From the NCBI RefSeq assembly GCF_016518545.1, contig NZ_JACVTO010000007.1, positions 62,001-126,000 of the forward strand: a DNA stretch of 64,000 nt. The letters are read 5' to 3'. Position 1 is the first letter of the stretch. Every line of letters begins with the position of its first letter. Below the pieces are notes generated by a model that had not been told where the DNA came from, did not search any database, and was given only the letters and a program-made list of their open reading frames with translations. Positions 12,488 to 21,708 of the stretch are shown piece after piece. Both the position numbers and the translations under genes were made by a program. The stretch is from Pseudomonas sp. S30 (GTDB lineage Bacteria > Pseudomonadota > Gammaproteobacteria > Pseudomonadales > Pseudomonadaceae).

Positions 12488-13645
12488 TCAGCGCGGATCG
12501 CCATAGGCGTGGCAGTCTTCCCAGGCGATGCCACTTTGCGCCGTATGCTGGAACAGCCAATCCAGGGCCGGTTGCGCCTTGGGCAGGCTGTCGTGCAGCT
12601 GGATCACGCCCTTGCGCCACAGCAACATCAGGGTCAGCACGCGCTGGGCCGACTGATCGGCCTCCAGGGCCGTGTCGTCCTGGGCGTCGATGTCCCACAG
12701 CGAGACCTGCAGCCCCTGCGCCGCCATGAACGCCTCGCCATCGGCGCGGCGCTGGCCATAGGGTGGGCGAAACAGGGGGACGTACTGCTCCGGCAGCAGC
12801 GCCTGGACCTGCGCCTGGCTGCGTCGCAGGGAATCCTGCCAGCCCTGCCACTGGGCGTGGGAGCGGTACTCCCACCCCTGGATACCCACGCACTGGCCGG
12901 CGTACAGCGCGCCTAGGTCCGCCCCCTGGGTGGCGTCCCGGCGCAATTGCACACGGCTGCCGAGCACGAAGAAAATGCCCCCCAGCTGCTGGCGGCGCAG
13001 GTACTGCGCCAGATCGTCCGTGCTGGTGCCCGCAGGGCCCGGGCCACCGGCGAAGGTCAGCAGGAACACCCGGTCGTTGAGCTCGTCACCGCTGCGCTCG
13101 GCATTGGACAGGCGCTCTACTTCGCTGCTGGTCTGCGGAAACAGCGCAGCCTTGCGCAACTGCTCGTCGAGGTAGCGCTGGTTGAAGCGATAGCTCGGCT
13201 CGACCCAGCGCTGGTAGAACTCGCCCACTTCACTGGCGAATGTCACCGCACGTGCGCGCAGATCGTCCATCGACTGCAGGGCATAGCAGAACGAGGCATC
13301 CTCTTCGCAACTGAGCTGCGCCTGCTGGTAGTTCTCCCACAGGCGCTGCCACATCCGCGCACGCACGGCGCGAATCACCGAAAGGTTGACCTGACGCAGC
13401 CCCAGGCGAGTCGCCAGGCTGGCGTCGTCGAGCATTTCGCTTTCGTGCAGCACCTGGGCGAACGACAGGATCTGCGCCCGCGAAGCCACGTCGAACAGCA
13501 CCGGGCTGTCCAGTTGCTCTGGCCAAAGGCTGCGATCGAAACTGACCGCCAGTGGCGGGGCAGCCTGCGCGGCGGCTGCGAACAGCGTGAATAGAACAGC
13601 GAGGGCGATGCGCACGAGCAGTCTCCACGAAGTGAACCGGCCCAC
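12488..13645 (-). CDS. Degenerate NodB-type polysaccharide deacetylase family protein
   Basis: Exported 385-residue protein with a signal peptide ending AAAAQA-APPLAV (near 28). The C-terminal half (about 190-370) is a NodB fold, with motif 3 FRPPYG (292-297), motif 4 SLWDID (315-320) and motif 5 VIQLHD (347-352). The catalytic/metal motif 1, normally TFDDGP, reads TFAGGP (197-202), so both aspartates are replaced, and the H-S/T-x-x-x-H metal motif is not recognisable (only His263 nearby). It is therefore probably not a metal-dependent deacetylase, though the fold may bind polysaccharide. The N-terminal 160 residues match nothing I know. It lies upstream of the alginate cluster and is divergent from yaaA. 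Confidence 0.75.
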   Translation of the reverse strand: MGRFTSWRLLVRIALAVLFTLFAAAAQAAPPLAVSFDRSLWPEQLDSPVLFDVASRAQILSFAQVLHESEMLDDASLATRLGLRQVNLSVIRAVRARMWQRLWENYQQAQLSCEEDASFCYALQSMDDLRARAVTFASEVGEFYQRWVEPSYRFNQRYLDEQLRKAALFPQTSSEVERLSNAERSGDELNDRVFLLTFAGGPGPAGTSTDDLAQYLRRQQLGGIFFVLGSRVQLRRDATQGADLGALYAGQCVGIQGWEYRSHAQWQGWQDSLRRSQAQVQALLPEQYVPLFRPPYGQRRADGEAFMAAQGLQVSLWDIDAQDDTALEADQSAQRVLTLMLLWRKGVIQLHDSLPKAQPALDWLFQHTAQSGIAWEDCHAYGDPR

Positions 13646-13749
13646 TATAGCGTCACAGCCGCCGATGGTCTGTGCCTATGGCAGGCATAGTTTGGCGCTC
13701 GAACCCAGGCCCCCGTAGAATCACGCCAACCTTTCCAGGAGCCGAACCC

Positions 13750-14529
13750 ATGCTGACGGTGATTTCTCCCGCCAAGACCCTAGATTACGACACCCCGCCA
13801 GTGATCAAGCGCCACACCCTGCCGCAGCACCTGGATCACGCTCAGGTGCTGATCGACCAGTTGCGCGAGCTGACGCCGGCGCAGATCGGCGAACTGATGC
13901 ACCTGTCCGACAAGCTTGCGGGTCTGAACGCCGCGCGGTTCGGCAGCTGGAGCGCCGAGTTCACGCCGGCCAACGCGAAACAGGCGCTGCTGGCCTTCAA
14001 GGGCGATGTGTACACCGGCCTGGATGCCGAATCCCTCGGCGAAGACGACTTCACCTATGCCCAGCACCACCTGCGCATGCTTTCCGGCCTGTATGGCCTG
14101 CTGCGCCCGCTGGACCTGATGCAGCCCTATCGCCTGGAAATGGGCACCAAGCTGGCCAACGCCCGCGGCAAGGACCTCTACGCCTTCTGGGGCACGCGCA
14201 TCAGCGAGTGGCTGAACCAGGCACTGGCCGAGCAGGGCGACGACCTGCTGCTGAACCTGGCCAGCAACGAGTATTTCGCTGCCGTGAACAAGAGCGCGCT
14301 GAAGGCACGGGTGATCGACGTCGACTTCAAGGACCTGAAAAATGGTCAGTACAAGATCATCAGCTTCTACGCCAAAAAGGCCCGCGGGCTGATGAGCCGC
14401 TTCGTGATCCAGGAGCGCATTGCCGACCCCGAGCGCCTGAAAAGCTTCGACGTGCAGGGCTACTATTACAGCGCCGAACAGTCGCGTGAGGATCACCTGG
14501 TGTTTCTGCGCGATCAGCCCGAGCGCTGA
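13750..14529 (+). CDS. yaaA: Peroxide stress protein YaaA
   Basis: DUF328/UPF0246 protein of 259 residues. In E. coli, YaaA lowers intracellular free iron during hydrogen peroxide stress and belongs to the OxyR regulon; the fold binds DNA. Family hallmarks are the start [22 protein letters not shown] (about 77-85), [12 protein letters not shown] (about 103-114) and the C-terminal [10 protein letters not shown]. The frame extends upstream, but ATG 13750 is the family start and a CAGGAG site lies upstream. Confidence 0.9.
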   Translation: MLTVISPAKTLDYDTPPVIKRHTLPQHLDHAQVLIDQLRELTPAQIGELMHLSDKLAGLNAARFGSWSAEFTPANAKQALLAFKGDVYTGLDAESLGEDDFTYAQHHLRMLSGLYGLLRPLDLMQPYRLEMGTKLANARGKDLYAFWGTRISEWLNQALAEQGDDLLLNLASNEYFAAVNKSALKARVIDVDFKDLKNGQYKIISFYAKKARGLMSRFVIQERIADPERLKSFDVQGYYYSAEQSREDHLVFLRDQPER

Positions 14530-14545
14530 CCGCTGCCCGGACGCG

Positions 14546-15073
14546 TCAGGGGCCGGAACGCTCGGCGACCCACACCCAGCCGGCCTCCAGCCCCTGGACC
14601 TGCACGCCTGCCACCTGCGCCGCGTCCACCCGCACCGGCACCTGCTGCGCCACCGATTCGCCGTCACGGCGAAACACCACCCAGTGTCCCTCGGCGGCGT
14701 CCCCCTGCACCGCCTCCAGCGGCAGCACTACGGCCTGCGCCGTGCTGTGCAGCCGGACCTGCACCTGCGCGCTCATGCCCAGGCGCACACCCAGTGCCAG
14801 GGGATCGGGCTGTTCATCGAGTGCGATACGCAGCTCGAACCAGGCGCCCTCGGCCTGTGGCTGCTGCGCCTGCCAATCCACATGTTCGACGTGGCCGCCC
14901 AGCAGCAGTCGTCCCTGGCAAGGTCGGTCGAGCAGGGTACTCTTGCCGGCGCCTGAAAGGCCGACGATCGCGCAGGTCTGGCCGGTGGGGATGGTGAGGG
15001 AGATGTCGACCAGGGCTGCGCGCCCTGCGAAGCTGCGGGTGATGAGCTGCAAGCTCACAGCCGGAGTCGTCAT
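14546..15073 (-). pseudogene. ABC ATPase / membrane-fusion-protein chimera (deletion remnant)
   Basis: A 175-codon frame made of two unrelated pieces. Residues 1 to about 48 are the start of an ABC ATPase, including Walker A GLSGAGKST (38-46). From about residue 50 the sequence switches to the C-terminal half of a periplasmic adaptor (HlyD/RND type), with LGMSAQVQVRLHSTAQ, VVLPLEAVQ and the closing GVQVQGLEAGWVWVAE. The rest of the ATPase, any permease and the adaptor N-terminus are absent. The simplest reading is an in-frame deletion across an ABC-permease-adaptor operon, with the junction near 14920-14930. Its ATG overlaps the stop of the upstream gene (ATGA). It has no signal peptide, so the adaptor part could not reach the periplasm. 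Confidence 0.75.
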
Positions 15074-16590
15074 GCCTTTTGCGCAGCTGGCGCATCAGCC
15101 GAAGCATCCGGGCGCTGCTGGTCCAGAGGGTTATCGACGATCTTCCACTCATTGGCCATCAAGTCGATGAGGGAGGTGCGAAACTCTGGCCACTCGATTT
15201 CTTCGAGGGATGCCTGCCTCGCGATCTGCGTTTCGTAGTTTCCATGTTGTGCCTCCTCGATAGGCGGGAGGGACTGGTAGTAACTCACGATCTCCTTGAG
15301 TCCTTGTATGCAGCGACCGGTTCGTTGCGACTCGATGTCCATTTTCCCAACGACTGAGCGAGTCCACTCGGCTTCCTGTCGGCTCGACTCCCACAACGCG
15401 GCTCTGCGTTCATTGAACGTGAACTCCGAGCCCTCGTCATAGGCGATAAGGCTCAGTTGCTGCCGCGACATCCCCAGAAACGGATTTGCACCCGTGCCGT
15501 TGATGAAGGCGGTAGCCTGGCGAGCCCGCTCCATCAACTCAGGGGTTAGCATCGTGGGCATCTGGGCGTCGTAGAAGTCTTTGGCAAATGCATAGTTGTC
15601 ACCTGACAGGCTGGCATTGAGCCGGGCAGCCAGCTCAGCCAACTCGCTGCGAGAAAGCTAACTGTCCCTTGCCGAGGCTCGCAGTGCTGCAGCGTGCAGC
15701 TGCTGAGCCAGGGCCGACAGTTCAAGATCCGCTGGGGACTGTTGTATCGCCACACGTGCAGATTGATCGCGGGTCGAAATCGCGCTGTCATTCAGAACGG
15801 CGGACATATCCGCAGACGAATACGTAGCCAGACCGGAAAGTTGCGAATTGGGCAGCTCATCCGAGTCTCCCCATTCGTTTGCCAATTGCTCGAGCAAGCT
15901 GGTACCGACTGTTGGCAATTGCACCTCGAATTCGTGCATCTGCATCGTATTGCGTATCGCCGCTTCGTAATTGCCATGGGCGGCGACGTCGATTCGTGGC
16001 AGCGAGTCGTAGTGAGCGATCGTTTCTAGCATGGCTTGATCGGAGCGTCCTGTAGAACGACGCTCGGCATCCATCTTGTCAATGATGTACTTGGCCCATT
16101 CGAACTCTTGCGCGCCCGCCTCGGCCGATGCGGCTCTGCGTTCGTTGATGGTGAATGAACCCTCCTGGTCATGAGTGATCAGGCTCAACTGCTCACGACT
16201 CATGCCCTTGAACGGGTTAGGAGCCTTGCCGTTGACGAAATCCGTAGCCTGCTGGACGCGCTCCAGCCACTGCGCATCGTCGGTATCAGGTCGCTGTGAA
16301 TCATAGGTATCCTTGAAGAGCCAATACTGCTCGCCCTCTATCTGCTCATGAATATGCGAAGCAAGCGCGGCCAACGCCTTGCGTGACAGTTGGCTATCCC
16401 TGACAGCAGCCCGTTCAGCCGCCGCGCTGAGCTGCTGGGAAAGCGAAGACAAGCGTGCGGTACTGGTTGGCGGTGAGGACACCACTGGCTGACTGATGCC
16501 GAGCGCCTCGAAAGGCGGACCAGATTGCCCGTCCTTGGCATCAGTACGTGAAGCAGTGAAGGTATTGACGCCATTCGATACGATTTCCAT
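15070..16590 (-). pseudogene. Two-repeat hypothetical protein split by an in-frame amber codon
   Basis: Reading leftward from ATG 16590, a 310-codon frame ends at TAG 15660-15658 and the same frame stays open for 195 more codons to 15070. The two parts are diverged copies of one roughly 180-residue repeat. Shared blocks are NPFKGMSREQLSLITHD versus NPFLGMSRQQLSLIAYD, F-T-NERRAA, and HGNYEAAI versus HGNYETQI. At the break, copy 1 reads RDSQLSRKALAALA and copy 2 reads RDS-stop-LSRSELAELA, so TAG replaces a CAG glutamine by one C-to-T change. The intact protein would be 506 residues. No signal peptide or membrane segment; function unknown. A TTG at 15642 could in theory restart the second repeat. 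Alternatives are suppression of the amber codon or a sequencing error. Confidence 0.8.
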
Positions 16591-16693
16591 GGAAACCTGC
16601 CAACCCCGCTAGTTTGGTTCCGGTGATAGAAGGAGATGTGTTTCACAACTGCCGCTGAGCTGAAAACTGGATCAGCGACTGCTGTGAGCATCG

Positions 16694-16789
16694 CTAGCGC
16701 AGGGTGAATTCCACCGCCCAGGCGTAGTCAGCGTTGGTGCGGGTGACTGACGCCGGGCAGCTCGCACCGCCGCTTGATGCGCCGGTCAT
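16694..16789 (-). other. Possible small ORF or gene remnant (31 codons)
   Basis: A 31-codon frame starting MTGASSGGASCP and ending YAWAVEFTLR, with AGGAAGG six bases before its ATG. The end looks like the C-terminal edge of a larger protein rather than a designed small protein, and its base composition is higher in GC than the flanks. I do not recognise the family. It could be chance, a remnant or a real small protein. Confidence 0.25.
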
Positions 16790-17165
16790 ACGCATCCTTC
16801 CTAGCTGTCAGATCAAACGGCGGCAGACCCAGATTTAATCTCATATGGGCTATAAACCCTATAAACAGTGCGGCTTATACTCAGAGCACCGCGTAGTCCG
16901 ACTGCGCAAGAAAAATCCGCATGAAACCGACGAATAATTGACGCCAATTTACAGTCGCAGGCGGTTGTTCTCATTCTTCGCAGCACGACCACTCGTAGAT
17001 TTCCGCCATTTTTTTGAAAAAAAATTCCGGATGCTGGCATATAACCATCCCACCTCGATTTCACCCTTTATATATCGGGACGCCAGGTCTCGATGCCATC
17101 AAAATGAAAGTATTTCCTCTTAAGAAAATATTTAGAAATCTTTCATGTGCGCCAAACCCACCTCG

Positions 17166-17193
17166 GAACTTCCCTCCAGAGCACCGCTCATAA
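17166..17193 (+). promoter_or_regulatory. AlgU (sigma-22/RpoE-type) promoter of the alginate operon
   Basis: GAACTT (17166-17171), a 16-base spacer, then TCATAA (17188-17193). This matches the ECF sigma AlgU/RpoE pattern GAACTT-N16/17-TCnnA. The flanking bases resemble the P. aeruginosa algD promoter as I recall it (GGAACTTCCCTC). Transcription would start near 17200 and leave an untranslated leader of about 430 bases. It ties the operon to envelope stress signalling through AlgW-MucA-AlgU. Confidence 0.8.
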
Positions 17194-17631
17194 CTCCCGT
17201 AACGATTCACCAGCGTGTAACGTGAGAGATGACTTACAACACATCGAGGCAGGTATTCATCACCTGCCATGACAACTTTGGCTACCGCACAGGTCTATTC
17301 TGGCGGACTGTCCGAGAAGGAGAGACGCGCCCCTACTAATCGTCCTAGTGGTTGATTTCAAAGGATTTAATCACTTGAAATAACAAGCACAGCAACGCGC
17401 CGCACAAGGCGTTGCAACAAGACGGCTGCATTCAAGCAAGGGCACGCCTTTTTATTACTGGCCTAACACTGCCAAGTTCGAGCGCACTACGTTTCGCGCT
17501 CCGGATTCGCTCATGCCTGCGTTCGGTGAAGTATCACTTCGCCATGAACCCGTGCGCCTGCAAGAGCAAGTCAATCAACCCGGTCCGGTTCTGTGAAAGA
17601 GCCGGCGCGATATACACACGAGGTGAATACA

Positions 17632-18948
17632 ATGCGTATCAGCATCTTTGGTTTGGGTTATGTGGGTGCAGTCTGTGCAGGCTGCCTGTCGGCGCGTGGC
17701 CATGAAGTCATCGGCGTGGATGTGTCCACCACCAAGATCGACCTGATCAACCAGGGCAAGTCGCCCATCGTCGAACCGGGCCTGGAGCAGTTGCTGCAGC
17801 AGGGCATCGCCACGGGTCGCCTGCGCGGCACCACCGACTTCGCCGAAGCGATTCGCGCCAGCGAAGTATCGATGATCTGCGTCGGCACGCCGAGCAAGAA
17901 GAACGGCGACCTGGGCCTGGAATACATCGAGTCGGTGTGCCGCGAAATCGGCTACGTGCTGCGCGACACCACCCGCCGCCACACCATCGTGGTGCGCAGC
18001 ACGGTACTGCCGGGCACCGTGAAGAACGTGGTGATCCCGATTCTCGAGGACTGCTCGGGCAAGCGCGCCGGGGTCGACTTCGGTGTGGCCGTGAACCCTG
18101 AGTTCCTGCGCGAAAGCACCGCCATCAAGGACTACGACCAGCCGCCGATGACCGTCATCGGCGAGCTGGACAGCGCCAGCGGCGACGTGCTGCAGGCGAT
18201 CTACGAAGAACTCGACGCGCCGATCATCCGCAAGCCCATCGAAGTGGCCGAAATGATCAAGTACACCTGCAACGTGTGGCACGCCACCAAGGTCACGTTC
18301 GCCAACGAGATCGGCAACATCGCCAAGGCCGTGGGTGTCGATGGCCGTGAAGTGATGGACGTGGTCTGCCAGGACAAGGCCCTGAATCTGTCGCAGTACT
18401 ACATGCGCCCCGGCTTCGCCTTCGGCGGCTCGTGCCTGCCCAAGGATGTGCGCGCCCTCACCTACCGCGCCGCCAGCCTGGATGTGAAGGCGCCGCTGCT
18501 CGACTCGCTGATGCGCAGCAACGAATCGCAGGTGCAGAACGCCTTCGACCTCATCGAAAGCCACGACAAGCGCAAGGTCGCCCTGCTCGGCCTGAGCTTC
18601 AAGGCCGGCACCGACGACCTGCGCGAGAGCCCGCTGGTGGAACTGGCCGAGCGCCTGATCGGCAAGGGCTACGAGCTGAACATCTACGACCAGAACGTCG
18701 AGTACGCCCGCGTCCATGGGGCCAACAAGGATTACATCGAGTCGAAGATTCCCCACGTCTCCTCGCTGCTCAACGCCGACTTCCAGCAAGTGGTCGACGG
18801 CGCCGACATCATCGTGCTCGGCAACCGCGACGAGCAGTTCCATGCCCTCGCCCAGCAAGCCCCTGAAGGCAAGCAGGTGATCGACCTGGTCGGCTTCATG
18901 AGCAAGCCCACCAGCGTGGTCAGCCGCACCGAAGGCATCTGCTGGTAA
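17632..18948 (+). CDS. algD: GDP-mannose 6-dehydrogenase AlgD
   Basis: Oxidises GDP-mannose to GDP-mannuronic acid in two NAD-dependent steps, the committed step of alginate synthesis, in the cytoplasm. 438 residues. The N-terminal Rossmann motif is GLGYVG (7-12); the catalytic cysteine is Cys268 in GGSCLPKD, the same number as in P. aeruginosa; the C-terminal NAD/GDP domain contains LSFKAGTDDLRESP. The frame reads farther upstream, but ATG 17632 (MRISIFGLGYVG) is the family start, with AGGTG seven bases before it. First gene of the twelve-gene operon. Confidence 0.97.
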   Translation: MRISIFGLGYVGAVCAGCLSARGHEVIGVDVSTTKIDLINQGKSPIVEPGLEQLLQQGIATGRLRGTTDFAEAIRASEVSMICVGTPSKKNGDLGLEYIESVCREIGYVLRDTTRRHTIVVRSTVLPGTVKNVVIPILEDCSGKRAGVDFGVAVNPEFLRESTAIKDYDQPPMTVIGELDSASGDVLQAIYEELDAPIIRKPIEVAEMIKYTCNVWHATKVTFANEIGNIAKAVGVDGREVMDVVCQDKALNLSQYYMRPGFAFGGSCLPKDVRALTYRAASLDVKAPLLDSLMRSNESQVQNAFDLIESHDKRKVALLGLSFKAGTDDLRESPLVELAERLIGKGYELNIYDQNVEYARVHGANKDYIESKIPHVSSLLNADFQQVVDGADIIVLGNRDEQFHALAQQAPEGKQVIDLVGFMSKPTSVVSRTEGICW

Positions 18949-18959
18949 ACCAGCCCGAC

Positions 18960-18979
18960 GCGGGGCCGTCCGGCCCCGC
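18960..18979 (+). promoter_or_regulatory. Hairpin between algD and alg8
   Basis: A perfect 8-bp GC stem (18960-18967 with 18972-18979) with a GTCC loop, 12 bases after the algD stop. There is no T run, so complete termination is unlikely. Such a hairpin could protect the algD message from 3' decay or lower expression of the downstream genes. Confidence 0.5.
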
Positions 18980-19002
18980 ATTCCCTGACTTTCTCGCGAC
19001 GG

Positions 19003-20493
19003 ATGCTGAACATGCAAAGGCTCCAGACAGTGCTGCTGCAGTGCGCCGGATGGCTGCTCTTCATGAGCCTGCTCATGCTGATCGCCCTGGCCCTGCCCAG
19101 CGATATCTTCGACTCGCAATCGAAGCACTTCATCTTCCTGGTCGGCGCTGTCGGCATCTGGCGCTACTCGATGGGCGCCACCCATTTCATCCGCGGCATG
19201 ATCTTCCTGTACCTGGTCTACCCCTACCTGCGGCGCAAGGTGCAGAAGCTGGGCAAGGCAGCCGACCCGTCCCATGTGTACCTGATGGTCACCAGCTTTC
19301 GCATCGACGCCCTGACCACCGCCCAGGTGTACAGCTCGGTGATCCGCGAAGCGATCGACTGCGGCTACCCCACCACCGTGGTCTGCTCGCTGGTGGAGAA
19401 GTCCGACGAGCTGCTGGTCAAGAGCCTGTGGGCCAAGTACAACCCGCCTGAGCATGTGGCGCTGGACGTGGTGCGCATCGCCGGCACCGGCAAGCGTGAC
19501 GGCCTGGCCTACGGTTTTCGAGCCATCTCCCGCTCGCTGCCGGACGAGAACGCGGTGGTGGCGGTGATCGACGGCGACACCGTGCTGGCCGATGGCGTGG
19601 TCCGCAAGACCGTGCCCTGGTTCAAGCTCTACCCCAATGTCGGTGGCCTGACCACCAACGAATTCTGCGAAGTGCGCGGCGGCTACATCATGAGCGAGTG
19701 GCACAAGCTGCGCTTCGCCCAGCGCCACATCAACATGTGCTCGATGGCCCTGTCCAAGCGCGTGCTGACCATGACCGGTCGCATGTCGATGTTCCGCGCC
19801 AGCGTGGTCACCAATCCCGAGTTCATCGCCGACGTGGAAAGCGACTCGCTGATGCACTGGCGCCTGGGCCGTTTCAAGTTCCTCACCGGGGACGACAAGT
19901 CCAGCTGGTTCAGCCTGATGCGCCTGGGCTACGACACCTTCTACGTGCCGGACGCGGCGATCAACACGGTCGAGCACCCGCCGGAGAAGAGTTTCGTCAA
20001 GGCCAGCCGCAAGCTGATGTACCGCTGGTACGGCAACAACCTGCGGCAGAACTCCCGCGCCCTGGGCCTGGGCCTGCGGCGCCTGGGGCTGTTCACCAGC
20101 ATCGTGCTGCTCGATCAGCGGGTGTCGATGTGGACCAGCCTGCTGGGCCTGACCGTGGCGCTGATCGCCAGCTTCAAGTTCGGCCTGCAGTTCCTGCTGG
20201 TGTACCTGCTGTGGATCGGCATCACCCGGCTGATCCTCACCATCATGCTGCTGTGCTCGGGGCACAGCGTCGGGCCGGCCTACCCGGTGATCCTTTACTA
20301 CAACCAGATCGTCGGCGCGCTGATGAAGATCTACGTGTTCTTCCGCCTCGACAAACAGTCCTGGACCCGTCAGCCGACGGCCCTCAAGCGTGACCTCGCC
20401 AGTTTTCAACAATGGTTCAACACCTGGTCCTCGCGGACCATGACCTTCTCGGCCGCCAGCATCTTCGTGGCCGTGCTGTTCATGGTCGTGTGA
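19003..20493 (+). CDS. alg8: Mannuronan polymerase catalytic subunit Alg8
   Basis: Inner-membrane family 2 glycosyltransferase that polymerises GDP-mannuronate into polymannuronate, working with the c-di-GMP sensor Alg44. 496 residues. Two membrane segments at the N-terminus (about 12-65) precede the cytosolic domain with the acidic motifs [12 protein letters not shown] (near 187-198) and [10 protein letters not shown], and the C-terminal half carries further membrane helices (about 365-500). The start could be ATG 19003 or the in-frame ATG at 19012; length favours neither. Confidence 0.95.
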   Translation: MLNMQRLQTVLLQCAGWLLFMSLLMLIALALPSDIFDSQSKHFIFLVGAVGIWRYSMGATHFIRGMIFLYLVYPYLRRKVQKLGKAADPSHVYLMVTSFRIDALTTAQVYSSVIREAIDCGYPTTVVCSLVEKSDELLVKSLWAKYNPPEHVALDVVRIAGTGKRDGLAYGFRAISRSLPDENAVVAVIDGDTVLADGVVRKTVPWFKLYPNVGGLTTNEFCEVRGGYIMSEWHKLRFAQRHINMCSMALSKRVLTMTGRMSMFRASVVTNPEFIADVESDSLMHWRLGRFKFLTGDDKSSWFSLMRLGYDTFYVPDAAINTVEHPPEKSFVKASRKLMYRWYGNNLRQNSRALGLGLRRLGLFTSIVLLDQRVSMWTSLLGLTVALIASFKFGLQFLLVYLLWIGITRLILTIMLLCSGHSVGPAYPVILYYNQIVGALMKIYVFFRLDKQSWTRQPTALKRDLASFQQWFNTWSSRTMTFSAASIFVAVLFMVV

Positions 20494-20528
20494 GCCCAAC
20501 CCGGATCGATTCAAAGGAACAAATCGCC

Positions 20529-21695
20529 ATGAGTAACGCCGTCAACGTCAATGTCGTGCACGAGTCCGAAGCCCAGCGTCAGCACGCCCGGGTGCGCATC
20601 CCTGCCAAGCTGCGCTACCTCGATGGCGAGCGTCAGCAGCAGGAAGTGAAGGTCGATGACCTGTCCGCGGGCGGGCTGTCCTTCCATGCCAAGCGCGCCC
20701 TGCCGGTCGGCGAGATGCTGCGTGCCCGCCTGCAGTTCGTAGTCGACAACCTCGGCCTGGCGATGGACGTGGAGCTGCTGGTGCGCTCCAGCGACGCCAG
20801 CAGCGGGCGCGTCGGTGCCGAGTTCCAGAACCTCGAACCCCGCGACATCGCCACCCTGCGCCACATCATCACCAGCCACCTGTCCGGCGAGCTGATCAGC
20901 GTCGGCGACGTGCTCAGTACCCTGCAACGCGACAACTTCACCAAGGCGCGCAAGCAGAAGGACGGCGGCGCCGGGCTGTCGGCCTTCGCCCGCCTGCGCG
21001 CCGTGACCGTGACGCTGGGCGTGTTCGTGGTCGGCATCGCCGCCTTCGGCTTCGTCGCCAAGTCGCTGTATGGCCTGTACTTCCTCAGCCACGCCGAGGC
21101 CGGCGTGGTCGCCGTGCCCACCACCACCATCACCATGCCCCGTGACGGCAGCATGCAGAGCCTGGTGCAGACCGGCGCCCAGGTGATCAAGGGCGCGCCA
21201 CTGGCGACCTTCAACACCAGCATGCTCGACCTGCTCAAGGGCCACCTGGACGATTCGCAACTGGAGCCGGCCAAGGTCGAGGAGCTGTTCGGCAAGCAAC
21301 TCTCCGGCACCCTCACCAGCCCCTGCGACTGCGTGGTCGCGCGTCAGCTGGTGGATGACGGCCAGTACGCCAGCAAGGGCCAGGCGGTGTACCAGCTGAT
21401 TCCACGGACCACCAACCCGATGATCGAAGCGCGCTTCAGCTACCGCCAGTTCGACGAGGTCAAGCCGGGCACCCGGGTCAACTTCCAGATAGCCGGCGAC
21501 GACGAGCAGCGTACCGGCGTGATCGTCGGCAGCAGCAGCCTGGACACCGACAACCTGGCCTCGGACATCCGTGTGCAGATCAAGCCCGACGGCGCGCTGC
21601 CGGCCGAGCTGGCCGGACACCCGGCGTCGGTCGAGAGCGACCGCGGGCCGTCGCTGAACTGGCTGGTCCACCGCGCCGTGGCACGTGGCCTCTGA
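20529..21695 (+). CDS. alg44: Alginate polymerisation regulator Alg44 (PilZ, c-di-GMP receptor)
   Basis: Copolymerase that activates Alg8 on binding c-di-GMP. 388 residues. The N-terminal PilZ domain (about 14-120) shows the complete c-di-GMP signature: R17-x3-R21 in RQHAR, and D44-L-S46-A-G-G49. One membrane helix (about 160-182) is followed by a periplasmic adaptor-like domain thought to reach AlgK/AlgE. Because the binding residues are intact, post-translational c-di-GMP control should operate here. ATG 20529 is chosen over upstream frame extensions. Confidence 0.96.
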   Translation: MSNAVNVNVVHESEAQRQHARVRIPAKLRYLDGERQQQEVKVDDLSAGGLSFHAKRALPVGEMLRARLQFVVDNLGLAMDVELLVRSSDASSGRVGAEFQNLEPRDIATLRHIITSHLSGELISVGDVLSTLQRDNFTKARKQKDGGAGLSAFARLRAVTVTLGVFVVGIAAFGFVAKSLYGLYFLSHAEAGVVAVPTTTITMPRDGSMQSLVQTGAQVIKGAPLATFNTSMLDLLKGHLDDSQLEPAKVEELFGKQLSGTLTSPCDCVVARQLVDDGQYASKGQAVYQLIPRTTNPMIEARFSYRQFDEVKPGTRVNFQIAGDDEQRTGVIVGSSSLDTDNLASDIRVQIKPDGALPAELAGHPASVESDRGPSLNWLVHRAVARGL

Positions 21696-21708
21696 GAGGG
21701 ACCGGACG

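Larger units (their letters stand above)
16591..17631. other. Long AT-rich algD upstream region
   Basis: About 1 kb with no convincing gene. The left 250 bases may hold a tiny frame (16694-16789). The middle (about 16800-17130) is clearly richer in A+T than the rest of the window and contains a T7-G-A8 tract (17009-17024), which could bend the DNA. An AlgU-type promoter lies at 17166-17193. After it comes a leader of about 430 bases before algD. In P. aeruginosa the algD upstream region is long and binds AlgR, AmrZ and IHF; I could not place those sites here with confidence. Confidence 0.6.

Noticed and set aside
17009..17024. T7-G-A8 near-palindrome as a terminator
   Set aside because: It has no GC stem, so it cannot form a stable terminator hairpin; it is kept only as a possible DNA bend in the algD control region.
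17575..20514. 979-codon open frame antisense to algD and alg8
   Set aside because: It is His/Gln/Val-rich shadow sequence created by GC-rich codons on the other strand; no ribosome site, no family features, and both sense genes are certain.
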